NCBI GenBank assembly: GCA_964592595.1
Contig: CAZQFH010000004.1
Coordinates: 1-64,000, forward strand
Source of the DNA: UBA5536 sp964592595
GTDB lineage: Bacteria > Bacteroidota > Bacteroidia > Bacteroidales > F082
Length of the DNA: 64,000 nt
Direction: 5' to 3'
Position 1 is the first letter of the stretch; each line of letters begins with the position of its first letter. The notes beneath the pieces were generated by a model. It saw nothing but the letters and a program-made list of their open reading frames with translations, did no database searches and was not told the origin of the DNA. This document shows, piece after piece, positions 34,370-42,999 of this stretch. A program made the translations under genes and the position numbers.

Positions 34370-35293
34370 TTAGCGAAGGGTAAAATTCACCTGTCCGATC
34401 AGGCTTTCACCTTCATAGATATCAACAGCGTAAACGCCTTCAACCAGCTCCTGCGTATCGCGTTTGTCCCAATACACACAAATCTCTTGATTTTGATTTT
34501 GATAATCGATGGTTTCCATGATAGAATACTGTAATCTTTCGCCCTGAACCACAAAGGAATACTCATCGCCACGTCCTTTGGCCAGAATCTTACGGTCGGG
34601 AGCTGCAATACGGATGTAGATGTTTTTTGTTCCGGATGCAACTACTTTATTCTCGGCCAGCGTAAAACATATCTTCACACGCTCCACTCTTCTTACCTTG
34701 TCCGTTTCCAGCTCTCTATTGCTTCCACGTTGACGCACTCCAACAGCTGAAACGTTAAAAGTCCGAAGTTCTGCAGCCATTTCTACAACATCTGTAAGCT
34801 CTTCTTTTGCTTTATTCAGTTGAATATTGCGCTTCCGTTCAAGGTTAAATTCTTCCCGGATACGTTCATTTTCTTCAGTAAGTTCGCGGTTTACAGTGTA
34901 CAAAGAATCCATCTGGCGCACATAACCCTGCGAAATGGTTTGCAGCCTTTCGAGCTTTTTCTTTATCTTGTAATATTCCCACTGTGTGTTGAGCAGTTTT
35001 TTGATTTCAACCGCGTTAGCCTGAATCAGGCTATCCTTTAACATGAGTGAATCGGCAAGTGCGCCATAAGCCGCTTTGGTTTGATTATGTGCTACTATCA
35101 GGCTGTCAACCTCGTGTACAAGCGCAATGCGCTGCTGTTCCTTTTCTTCCTGCAACACACGCAAATTCGATTTGGTTGAAATCAACCAAATGGATAAACC
35201 AATGATTATCAGAGCAAAAATTGCCAGAATGATGTATAACCACCTGGTTGCATTTGGTGATGGTATAGGTTGATTTTGTGTAGGCGTTTCCAT
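34370..35293 (-). CDS. Membrane-anchored coiled-coil protein of unknown function
   Basis: 307 residues. One membrane helix (about 19-41), then a coiled coil from about 45 to 175 rich in Glu, Lys, Gln and Leu (LRVLQEEKEQQRIALVHEVD...ERIREEFNLERKRNIQL), then a beta-rich domain of about 110 residues with IYIRIAAPDRKILAKG and a final strand SLIGQVNFTLR. Not recognised as a named family. Periplasmic placement of the long domain is inferred from the N-terminal anchor. Convergent with recO. Confidence 0.65.
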   Translation of the reverse strand: METPTQNQPIPSPNATRWLYIILAIFALIIIGLSIWLISTKSNLRVLQEEKEQQRIALVHEVDSLIVAHNQTKAAYGALADSLMLKDSLIQANAVEIKKLLNTQWEYYKIKKKLERLQTISQGYVRQMDSLYTVNRELTEENERIREEFNLERKRNIQLNKAKEELTDVVEMAAELRTFNVSAVGVRQRGSNRELETDKVRRVERVKICFTLAENKVVASGTKNIYIRIAAPDRKILAKGRGDEYSFVVQGERLQYSIMETIDYQNQNQEICVYWDKRDTQELVEGVYAVDIYEGESLIGQVNFTLR

Positions 35294-35319
35294 GGTACTT
35301 AATTTTCCTTTTCTTTATG

Positions 35320-35327
35320 CAAAAGTA
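35320..35327 (-). promoter_or_regulatory. Bacteroidota -7 box
   Basis: On the minus strand TACTTTTG matches TAnnTTTG, 27 bases before the start of the coiled-coil gene. Confidence 0.5.
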
Positions 35328-35382
35328 GCGCAAATCAGCGATATTTGCAAGTTGTATCTCTCAATCTTAAATCATATCTTGC

Positions 35383-35958
35383 ATGATACCATCCTCCGTC
35401 AATCGACTTTTTATTGCTCTTCCGTTGCCGGATTCAGTGATTCTGCAAAAGCTTATTGATCAGCTCAGGCATCAATTGGCTCACGAGAAAATCAACTGGG
35501 TAAAGACGCAAAACCTTCATCTGACCCTTAAATTCCTTGGAGCGGTTCAATCAGCGCAGATTCCTGAAATTGTAGCAACGACTGGCAATTGTGTTAGGTA
35601 TTTTCAACGTTTTAGCCTCGATTTCAATAAAACCGGAATATTTGGAAGCAGATACGATCCCAAAGTGCTTTGGCTGGGTCTTAACGCACCTTCAGAAACG
35701 CTACTTTCGCTTACAGATGATCTGCTAAACCAATTAGATGCGATTGGTTTTAAACGCGACAGGCAAAATTTTGTTCCTCATCTCACGTTGGGAAGGATCA
35801 AACAGCTGAATCACAAACCACTTTTCCAACAGCTGGTGCAAAACATCCCACAGCAGTCGTACTTAAAAGCCGAAATCGGTGAAGTAATGCTGTACGAAAG
35901 TATCTTGCACAAAACTGGCCCTGAATATCAGATCGTAGAACGTTTTAAACTCGCTTGA
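35383..35958 (+). CDS. thpR: RNA 2',3'-cyclic phosphodiesterase (ThpR/LigT family)
   Basis: 191 residues with two H-x-T/S-x-hydrophobic motifs: HLTLKFLG and HLTLGRIK, the paired catalytic histidines of the 2H phosphoesterase superfamily, and the start RLFIALPLPDSV typical of ThpR. Cytoplasmic. About 110 bases of noncoding sequence follow before the ppnP remnant. Confidence 0.9.
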   Translation: MIPSSVNRLFIALPLPDSVILQKLIDQLRHQLAHEKINWVKTQNLHLTLKFLGAVQSAQIPEIVATTGNCVRYFQRFSLDFNKTGIFGSRYDPKVLWLGLNAPSETLLSLTDDLLNQLDAIGFKRDRQNFVPHLTLGRIKQLNHKPLFQQLVQNIPQQSYLKAEIGEVMLYESILHKTGPEYQIVERFKLA

Positions 35959-36065
35959 AACTACGAATGCTATTACCGCTGTATCACCTTGAGGAAACAA
36001 TGTTAACCCCTTGTTTTAAAGGCTAATATGAGCGGAAATTCAATAGCTAATTGCTACGAAGTAAC

Positions 36066-36347
36066 TTATTTGTAAACACACAGATAGGCTGTGTCATCGC
36101 TAACTTCAACCTGAAATTTGGAGTCTTTATCGACAATAAAAGTCTGTCCGGCTTTAAAAATTTCTGCCTGAGTTTTACCTGGTAACACTACTTTCATTTC
36201 TCCTGCCACAACAGTCATATGTTCAATCGAAACAGTTCAAAATTCGTAGGATCCGGCAGCCATCACACCAAGTGTAGCGGGTGTTGCTGTAGTTTCAAAT
36301 GCGATAGATTTTACTTTACCGTCAAAATACTCATTGATTTTAAACAT
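36066..36347 (-). pseudogene. ppnP: Pyrimidine/purine nucleoside phosphorylase PpnP, interrupted by one TGA
   Basis: Reads as one 93-codon frame from ATG 36347 to TAA 36066: INEYFDGKVKSIAFE, LGVMAAGSYEF, then TGA at 36237-36239, then EHMTVVAGEMKVVLPGK, IFKAGQTFIVDKDSKFQVEV and TAYLCVYK. This follows E. coli PpnP (about 94 residues) along its length, a small cupin that splits nucleosides. The stop stands where E. coli has Ser after the YTF motif, so a TCA to TGA change would explain it. Upstream and downstream codons remain coherent, so the lesion is recent or a sequence error. Confidence 0.85.
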
Positions 36348-36376
36348 GATAAATAAGGTTTTGGTGCTACAATATT

Positions 36377-37795
36377 TTATCCTGAAAAGCCAAACAACTT
36401 CCTGGATGTAATTCGCTTGGCAATAAACGAAGGCACATGATTCTCCCATTCGCTTTTTCCCTGCCTCAAAAGATCGAGTACTTCATACGAACGGATTTGC
36501 AGAAAACGCGACTGAGCATCCTGTATATCAATGATTTTCCGATTTTCGAGCAGGTGCTGATACAAATACTTTACCTGCCCGGTCCATTTCAGGGCCTGAC
36601 TATTTATTTGTTTATCATGTTTGGCATCCCAAATTGGATACAGATATACTTTAACATTTTCGGGAAACAATTTGCCCAGCGCTTCAAGTATTCCTCCTTT
36701 TAAATTGGCATAATAGCGCTCGTCCATTACCTTTTTGAAAGTGTCGAGGCCAATTACCAGACGCATCTTAATAATCCTGAACTGAGAAAGGTAACTCACC
36801 AGCTTATAAAACTCCCTGAAGTTGCTTACCATCACATGTTGACCCATTTCGTTGAGCAAGTCGACCCTGTCCAAAAAATCCCGCTCATCAAAATCATCAT
36901 CAGCTTCGATGAGGTTATTTAAGGTGATTTCGCAGAGCGATAGGGTATTGTTTTTGTCGTAATCTTCATCCTTCTTAAACAAGCTAAAACTGGTTTTGAG
37001 CATATCGGTGGTCACATAGGTCACCGGTCGAAAACTTCCTCTGAAAATCAAAATATTCTTCTTGTACAGCATATCATCAGGCTCTTGCACATGTCCGTAA
37101 CGATCGAACATAATTGCCTTCGTCATGCCGTTTTTTACAAGTTGTACACCGAGCAGGCGGTTGTCCACATAAGCCAGCTCGATGCCGCTCATATGGATCA
37201 TCGTAATAGCCAGCCTGTCGCTACTCAGGTTATCCATCAGCGACTGCAAAAAAGCATTCGGTCTGTCGGCAAAATAAAAACAGGCGTATAAGAGGTTAAC
37301 ACCCAAAATTCCGAGCGTATTTTGCTGTAATACATTATCATTTTCCAGCAGTCTTACATGCAAAATAACCTGATTATAATCACCACCCTCATGGAGTTGA
37401 AACCGAACGCCCATCCAGCCGTGGCTTACATTATCCTTGTGATAATTAAGTGTAGAAACCGTATCAGCAAAAGCAAAAAAGCGGGTTTTGCCAGCACGTT
37501 TTTGCTGCAGCAAACCTGTGAGTTCGGCATATTCTGCGTCAAGCATTAAGTTAAGCCGGTCTCGCGACACATAACGTTTGGCGCTCTTGTCCTTACAATA
37601 CACAGCATCGCTGTAGCTTTTGTCGTAAGCAGAAATCGTTTTGGCAATTGTTCCGGAAGCACCACCTGCCTGAAAAAAATTTCGGGCAACTTCCTGTCCC
37701 CCGCCTATTTCTGCAAAACTGCCATAGATTGTCGGATCAAGATTGATCTCAAGTGCTTTACGATTGACCGCCAGTATTTCACGTGTGTTTGTCAT
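36377..37795 (-). CDS. Conserved protein of unknown function
   Basis: 472 residues from ATG 37795 (MTNTREILAVNRKALEINLD). The opening IYGSFAEIGGGQEVARNFFQAGGASGTIAKTISAYDK is a highly conserved signature of a family spread over Bacteroidota, Cyanobacteria and others and often mislabelled TonB-dependent receptor. It has no signal peptide, no barrel pattern and no TonB box, so that label is wrong here. Other blocks: HGWMGVRFQLHEGG, LGILGVNLLYACFYF, RGSFRPVTYVT. It is predicted cytoplasmic. ATG 37849 lies upstream of the promoter box and is rejected. Confidence 0.75.
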   Translation of the reverse strand: MTNTREILAVNRKALEINLDPTIYGSFAEIGGGQEVARNFFQAGGASGTIAKTISAYDKSYSDAVYCKDKSAKRYVSRDRLNLMLDAEYAELTGLLQQKRAGKTRFFAFADTVSTLNYHKDNVSHGWMGVRFQLHEGGDYNQVILHVRLLENDNVLQQNTLGILGVNLLYACFYFADRPNAFLQSLMDNLSSDRLAITMIHMSGIELAYVDNRLLGVQLVKNGMTKAIMFDRYGHVQEPDDMLYKKNILIFRGSFRPVTYVTTDMLKTSFSLFKKDEDYDKNNTLSLCEITLNNLIEADDDFDERDFLDRVDLLNEMGQHVMVSNFREFYKLVSYLSQFRIIKMRLVIGLDTFKKVMDERYYANLKGGILEALGKLFPENVKVYLYPIWDAKHDKQINSQALKWTGQVKYLYQHLLENRKIIDIQDAQSRFLQIRSYEVLDLLRQGKSEWENHVPSFIAKRITSRKLFGFSG

Positions 37796-37815
37796 GAGCT
37801 GATTACTTAACAGCG

Positions 37816-37823
37816 CAAAGATA
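37816..37823 (-). promoter_or_regulatory. Bacteroidota -7 box
   Basis: On the minus strand TATCTTTG matches TAnnTTTG, 20 bases before the start chosen at 37795, which supports that start over the ATG at 37849. Confidence 0.55.
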
Positions 37824-37855
37824 GTGCTTTCAACTTTTCGCCGAGGCAAAGCTCC

Positions 37856-37873
37856 TTCATCTGGTTGAATCTA
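37856..37873 (+). repeat. Third, diverged copy of the island-flanking repeat
   Basis: Eighteen bases starting TTCATCTGGTTGAATCTA match 17 of 18 positions of the repeat found at 42859 and 45353. It lies in the divergent intergenic region before the ABC transporter gene. Confidence 0.5.
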
Positions 37874-37894
37874 CTTTTGAAACAGCAAAAACAT

Positions 37895-38012
37895 TGTTCA
37901 AATACGAACACACCCTGACTAAAACCGAACAATACGTCTGCAACAACAAGCTTCGATATGATGTTATTTTGCTAATTTACAGTTAGTTTCATAATTATGG
38001 CACGAAAATCGT
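37895..38012 (+). promoter_or_regulatory. Candidate sigma-54 promoter and upstream palindrome for the ABC exporter
   Basis: TGGCACGA at 37998-38005 is a perfect -24 element; the -12 region reads G-T at 38011-38012 in place of G-C, with correct GG-N10-G spacing. About 90 bases upstream lies a palindrome TGTTC-N6-GAACA (37895-37910) that could be an activator site. The ABC gene begins at 38037. The -12 match is weak, so this is a candidate only. Confidence 0.4.
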
Positions 38013-38036
38013 TCAATAGCCACAAAATCGAATATC

Positions 38037-38747
38037 ATGATTAAAACAGAAAAACTCACTAAAGTATTTCGCACCGAAGAGGTTGAAACAACGGCATTGC
38101 ATCAGCTTGATCTTGAAATAAAACCTGGCGAATTTGCTGCCATTATGGGACCTTCGGGTTGCGGTAAATCAACTTTGCTTAACATTTTGGGTTTGCTTGA
38201 TAATCCCAGCACTGGCAAATATTATTTTCTTGGGCACGAGGTTTCGCGCTACAGCGAACGTCATCGCTCACGTTTCAGGAAAGAAAACATCGGTTTTGTA
38301 TTTCAAAACTTCAACCTGATTGATGAGCTTTCCGTTTTTGCTAATGTTGAACTCCCGCTTGTTTATCAGGGCGTTGGTTCAGCCGAACGGCGTAAAAAAG
38401 TTACCCGGGTATTGGAACAAATGGCCATAGATCATCGCAGCAAACACTATCCCTTACAACTTTCGGGTGGACAACAACAGCGTGTGGCAGTTGCGCGGGC
38501 GCTGGTTACTAATCCTGCATTGATTTTGGCTGATGAACCTACCGGAAATCTTGATTCGGTGCATGGTACCGAAGTGATGGAATTACTCAAAAATCTTAAT
38601 AACCATGGCACTACCATCATCATGGTAACGCACTCCCAGCGCGATGCAGAGTATGCCGGTCGCGTTATTCGTCTGCTCGACGGACAAGTCGTTACCGAAA
38701 ACCTGAAACAAATCAAAAAGCCTGAACCTGCGGAAGTACTTGTATAA
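38037..38747 (+). CDS. ABC transporter ATP-binding protein (LolD/MacB type)
   Basis: 236 residues. Walker A GPSGCGKST, Q-loop GFVFQNFNLIDELSVF, signature LSGGQQQRVAVARAL, Walker B LILADEPTGNLD and the switch His in VTHSQRDAEYA. This is the LolD/FtsE/MacB subgroup, paired with the FtsX-like permease 27 bases downstream. Such pairs extract lipoproteins or drive tripartite export; here no adaptor is adjacent. Confidence 0.93.
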   Translation: MIKTEKLTKVFRTEEVETTALHQLDLEIKPGEFAAIMGPSGCGKSTLLNILGLLDNPSTGKYYFLGHEVSRYSERHRSRFRKENIGFVFQNFNLIDELSVFANVELPLVYQGVGSAERRKKVTRVLEQMAIDHRSKHYPLQLSGGQQQRVAVARALVTNPALILADEPTGNLDSVHGTEVMELLKNLNNHGTTIIMVTHSQRDAEYAGRVIRLLDGQVVTENLKQIKKPEPAEVLV

Positions 38748-38774
38748 GCTGAATTTTCCAAAACCACACTCCTT

Positions 38775-41198
38775 ATGATTAAAAACTATCTGATCAGTGC
38801 ATGGCGTAATATCCAAAAACAAAAGTTTTATGCCCTGCTTAACCTGCTTGGATTAAGCCTTGGCCTTTCGGCAGCGCTATTTATTATGCTTTATCTGCAC
38901 GATGAACTTCAATACGACAGGCATCATACCAGGCATGAGCAAATCTATCGCGTCAATTCGCATTTTAAAATAGGCGATATGGATGATCGTTTTGCAATCG
39001 CTGCATTGCCAATTGGGCCTTCATTCAAATTGGAGTTTCCGGAAGTACTCGAAATGACCCGACTTACACCGGCAGAAGATTTATTGCTGCGTCCTGCCCA
39101 CAAAGACTATTATGAGCGTCATATTTTTTTCGCCGACTCAACAATTTTTAACATTTTTACCCATGATTTTATCTTCGGCAATCCGCAAAATGCGCTCAGC
39201 GAACCCAACTCCATTGTACTGACAGCCTCGCTGGCAAATAAATTTTTTGGAGACCAAAATCCTGTCGGACAACTTATTGAATCAGGATTAAATAAAGCAC
39301 TAAAGGTAACAGCTGTTATCAGCGATGTGCCACTCAACAGCCATATGCGCTACGAGGGTTTGGTTTCGATGCTAACAATAAGTGAAGGTAATGCATCAGA
39401 ATTCAACAGCTTCGAGCCCAATGCTTTTTGGAGTATTGGTGTATATACTTTTGTTTTATTACATGAAAACAGTTCTTTGGAAGCACTTGAGCAAAAGTTT
39501 CCGGCATTTTATGATAAATACATGAAATCGCTGGGCGATCAGATCAACGCAAGTTTTTTGCCTGATTTAATGCTACTTACCGATATTCACCTGCACAGCG
39601 ACTACGAATCGGATTTTGCTACCGGAAACATGGCTTATATCTACATTTTTGGTGCAGTGGGATTGTTTATGTTGATGCTGGCAGCCATCAATTATATGAA
39701 TATGGCAACAGCCCGCTCAGTGAAACGGGCACGCGAAGTGGGCATACGCAAAGTGGTAGGAGCTCAACGCGAACAGCTTATCGGACAGTTTTTTACTGAA
39801 TCTTTTCTGATGGTTTTTCTTTCTGCATTGCTGGCTACTGCAATCGTGAATGCGCTAATCCCCGATTTTAATGAACTCGCCAATAAAAGCATCCCCTATA
39901 GTGCTGTTTTTGAACCAAAACTGATTATCGGAATAGTTATAATTCTGGCATTTACAGCACTTCTTTCGGGAAGTTATCCGGCAATGTTTCTATCCTCTTT
40001 TAAACCTGTAACTGTATTGAGGGGTTCGCTTACGAGTGCTGGAAAATCTTCTCATCTGCTCAGGCGGTTACTGGTCATTTTTCAGTTTGCCATCGCCACT
40101 ATGTTGATGATTGGAACTTTTGTAGTGCACGAGCAGCTTCAGTTTTTAAAAGACAAAGACCTGGGATTTGAACGCGAAAACCGATTGGTGCTGCAACTTC
40201 TGGATACTACCTTCAGAAACAAGCTGAAGCCTTTTAAAAACGCTATCCTGCAAAATCCGGCTATCTCGTATATCTCCAATGCCAGCGGAATACCTGGCCA
40301 AACAACGATGAAACTAGTGATGCAGCTCGAATCGGAAGAAGGATGGAATACGCAGGCTGTGATGTTGGCACTGACAGATTACGACTACCTTAAGACTTTT
40401 GGTATTAAACTAATTCAAGGTCGTGACTTTGACCGGAATATGGGCACAGATAAAGAAGAAGCAGCGATTGTGAATGAAGCTTTCATCAAACAATTTGGTT
40501 GGGAAAATAATCCGCTTGGTAAAAAAATCCTGATCGGCGCAGATGCAAACGGTGAAGGAGGCCGACATCTAAAAGTAATCGGGGTGGTGGCCGATTATCA
40601 TTTTCAATCTTTACACAACCCTATCGAGCCTTATCTGATTACCTTGTCTGAAAATCCGAGACAGTTATTAACTATTAGTTTTCAGGCTGATAAAAGCAAT
40701 GAGGTAATCGATTTTGTTAATCAGCAGTGGGACCTTTTTGCCTCCGGAAAACCTTTCGATTATAAAATATTGGATCAAATTCTGGCTGAGAATTATGAGG
40801 CTGAATCGCGCATTAACTTAATTTTTTGTATGGCTACCCTCTTCACAATCCTTATTGCATTAATTGGATTGTTGGGGCTTTCATCCTATGTAGCCGAACA
40901 AAAAACGAAAGAGATTGGTATTCGAAAAATATTAGGAGCTTCTCCACTGAGCTTACTTCGAATGCTTTTTGCTGAATTGAGCATGCTTATTGGCATCGCG
41001 TTTCTGATTGCCGTTCCGCTGGCCTGGTGGCGCATACAAATCTGGCTCGAAAGCAGTTTTGAATACCATATTGCTTTGCAGCCGAGCTCTTTTATCCTTG
41101 CCGGACTAATTTCATTTGGCGCAGGATTGTTAACTATGAGCTTCCATCTGATTCGCGTAATCAACAGCAATCCTGCTGAAGCCATCAAATACGAATAG
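38775..41198 (+). CDS. FtsX/MacB-type ABC permease
   Basis: 807 residues with two halves each made of a periplasmic MacB core domain and FtsX-like helices. The N-terminus (MIKNYLISAWRNIQKQKFYALLNLLGLSLGLSAALF) is typical of the large Bacteroidota ABC permeases; first FtsX block AINYMNMATARSVKRAREVGIRKVVGA and a second GLLGLSSYVAEQKTKEIGIRKILGASP near the end. Works with the ATPase at 38037. Terminator follows at 41230. Confidence 0.9.
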   Translation: MIKNYLISAWRNIQKQKFYALLNLLGLSLGLSAALFIMLYLHDELQYDRHHTRHEQIYRVNSHFKIGDMDDRFAIAALPIGPSFKLEFPEVLEMTRLTPAEDLLLRPAHKDYYERHIFFADSTIFNIFTHDFIFGNPQNALSEPNSIVLTASLANKFFGDQNPVGQLIESGLNKALKVTAVISDVPLNSHMRYEGLVSMLTISEGNASEFNSFEPNAFWSIGVYTFVLLHENSSLEALEQKFPAFYDKYMKSLGDQINASFLPDLMLLTDIHLHSDYESDFATGNMAYIYIFGAVGLFMLMLAAINYMNMATARSVKRAREVGIRKVVGAQREQLIGQFFTESFLMVFLSALLATAIVNALIPDFNELANKSIPYSAVFEPKLIIGIVIILAFTALLSGSYPAMFLSSFKPVTVLRGSLTSAGKSSHLLRRLLVIFQFAIATMLMIGTFVVHEQLQFLKDKDLGFERENRLVLQLLDTTFRNKLKPFKNAILQNPAISYISNASGIPGQTTMKLVMQLESEEGWNTQAVMLALTDYDYLKTFGIKLIQGRDFDRNMGTDKEEAAIVNEAFIKQFGWENNPLGKKILIGADANGEGGRHLKVIGVVADYHFQSLHNPIEPYLITLSENPRQLLTISFQADKSNEVIDFVNQQWDLFASGKPFDYKILDQILAENYEAESRINLIFCMATLFTILIALIGLLGLSSYVAEQKTKEIGIRKILGASPLSLLRMLFAELSMLIGIAFLIAVPLAWWRIQIWLESSFEYHIALQPSSFILAGLISFGAGLLTMSFHLIRVINSNPAEAIKYE

Positions 41199-41229
41199 CA
41201 TTAGCTTCACTTATCTGTTAAACACACTT

Positions 41230-41258
41230 AAAACCAGACTGATTAAGAGTCTGGTTTT
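41230..41258 (+). terminator. Bidirectional rho-independent terminator
   Basis: Perfect 11-bp arms AAAACCAGACT (41230-41240) and AGTCTGGTTTT (41248-41258) with a seven-base loop. A/T runs on both sides serve the ABC permease and the convergent SDR gene. Confidence 0.85.
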
Positions 41259-41262
41259 AATT

Positions 41263-42711
41263 TTAAGGTATCCTCCGAATAATATTTCGGATCATGCCTT
41301 CAAAAACAAAAAAGTGAAATGGCAGCACTAAGTACCAATATAATCGCCCAGCCAAACCTTTGGGTCTGAAGGTTGCTTTCTGAATTAAATAATGCTGTGT
41401 TGCTTTCTGCAAGATTTTAAACTCCAGCCAGGCCTCGCCCGGGAGTTTCATCTCGGCATAAAGCAACAAGCGCTTTCCTTTGCGATCAGCAGCCAGTACA
41501 CGCCAAAAGTCGAGCGTGTCGCCGGTGTATATATGCGTTGGATGTGTGCGTCCGCGACGCAAGCCAACCCCGCCCGCAAACTTATCCATAAAGCCGCGAA
41601 TATGCCAGAGCCAATCGCCGTAGTACCAACCTTTTTCTCCACCAATCGACCAAATATTATTCAAAACTGACTCCACTTGCTTGGTGCCAATTTCTTTTTC
41701 CCTTAAATCGAAAAAACATCCTTTTTCCGGCACCTTGATATGCTCGAGCAGGCTGTTGTCCCCATAACTTGAAACTAAAGCGTCTTTCCAGCTCGAAACC
41801 ACATTATTTTGCTCAATCTTCTGAAAAGCCATTTCAACTGCCCTCTTGTAAGAAATTGGCTTTATTTGAAGCAAAGTTTCCAGCTCATTATTCCGCGCTG
41901 TTACTTCTATCTTCATGCTGTTAACCAAATTTGTAGCCAGGCTATAGGAAGTAGATGTAACAAAATAAAGCCAATACGACGAAAGTTTTGGCGTCATCAC
42001 CGGAACCGTTCGGATATAGCGCTTCAATCCACGCACTTCGGCAAACTGCAAGAGCATTTCCTTATAAGTCAAAATATCCGGTCCTCCTATATCAAACGAT
42101 TTTCCAAAAGTATCGGGATGGTTTAAAACACCGGTAAGGTATTGCAGCACATTACGAATTGCGATAGGCTGATGCGGAACGTTGAGCCATTTAGGTGTAA
42201 CCATCACAGGCAGTTTCTCAACCAGATCGCGGATAATCTCGAAAGAAGCACTTCCGGATCCTAAAATAACACCAGCTCTAAGCGCTGTAAGCGGCACATC
42301 CGAATCGGCCAGAATATCTTCGACCTGTTTGCGCGACGCAAGGTGCCGCGACAAAGCTTTTTCGTTAACCATACCTGTGAGGTAAATCACCTGCCGGACA
42401 GCAGTTCCTTTAAGCAATTTCAGAAAATTACGGGCAGATCTGGCTTCTACTGCTTCAAAATCACTGATGTTATCACTCATGCTGTGAATCAGGTAATAGG
42501 CTGCTTCAATGTCCTTAAGCTTATCGTTTTCAGGTACTTCTTTTAAAAAATCTATTTCGAAAAGACTCACTTTTGGATGCGTCCATATAGATTCATCCGG
42601 CACCCTGTTTTTGTCGCGCACACAGCAAATCACTTCATGTTCGAGTTGTAAAAGTTCAGGTAAAAGTCTTCGGCCAATATAACCTGTCGATCCGGTAAGT
42701 AATATTTTCAT
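41263..42711 (-). CDS. SDR-type NAD(P)-binding protein with DUF2867 domain
   Basis: 482 residues from ATG 42711 (MKILLTGSTGYIGRRL), which starts exactly at the nucleotide-binding GxxGxxG motif. Extended-SDR features follow (AYYLIHSMSD, RQVIYLTGMV, DIGGPDILTYKEML). The C-terminal about 150 residues match the DUF2867 domain usual in this fusion (GWYYGDWLWHIRGFMDKFAGGVGLRRGR). The reaction is unknown. The upstream extension to 42813 is not conserved-looking and is rejected. Confidence 0.85.
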   Translation of the reverse strand: MKILLTGSTGYIGRRLLPELLQLEHEVICCVRDKNRVPDESIWTHPKVSLFEIDFLKEVPENDKLKDIEAAYYLIHSMSDNISDFEAVEARSARNFLKLLKGTAVRQVIYLTGMVNEKALSRHLASRKQVEDILADSDVPLTALRAGVILGSGSASFEIIRDLVEKLPVMVTPKWLNVPHQPIAIRNVLQYLTGVLNHPDTFGKSFDIGGPDILTYKEMLLQFAEVRGLKRYIRTVPVMTPKLSSYWLYFVTSTSYSLATNLVNSMKIEVTARNNELETLLQIKPISYKRAVEMAFQKIEQNNVVSSWKDALVSSYGDNSLLEHIKVPEKGCFFDLREKEIGTKQVESVLNNIWSIGGEKGWYYGDWLWHIRGFMDKFAGGVGLRRGRTHPTHIYTGDTLDFWRVLAADRKGKRLLLYAEMKLPGEAWLEFKILQKATQHYLIQKATFRPKGLAGRLYWYLVLPFHFFVFEGMIRNIIRRIP

Positions 42712-42858
42712 AGTCAGCTTATTGTTTCTTAAACCTCCGGTCGATTCCTTTTGTTCAGCATAAATCCTGTACTTAACCAAAATCCATTTGAGGGCAATGA
42801 AAAGCAGTGTCAAACTTAATAATAATTATCTTGCTTGATCACCCCAGAATTGGACTAA

Positions 42859-42885
42859 TTCATCTGCTTGAATCTAAGTGAAAAT
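42859..42885 (+). repeat. Left direct repeat flanking the restriction-modification island
   Basis: A 27-base sequence beginning TTCATCTGCTTGAATCTA, identical to 45353-45379; similarity continues imperfectly for about 14 A-rich bases on the right. Spacing between the two copies is 2494 bases. Confidence 0.85.
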
Positions 42886-42966
42886 AGAAAAAATAAACTT
42901 GATAATAGAAATGAATCTGTTGTAGTGTTTCAAACAGATTAGTAGAAAATGAAGTTGAAATTTAAT

Positions 42967-42974
42967 TAGTTTTG
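42967..42974 (+). promoter_or_regulatory. Bacteroidota -7 box for the methyltransferase operon
   Basis: TAGTTTTG matches TAnnTTTG, 25 bases before the GTG start at 43000. The remaining bases from 42712 to 42966 hold only the direct repeat and A+T-rich sequence. Confidence 0.45.
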
Positions 42975-42999
42975 CAGAAATTCATCAATAAAAAATTAA

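Noticed and set aside
36377..37795. TonB-dependent receptor
   Set aside because: No signal peptide, plug or barrel pattern; the name seems to come from database propagation.
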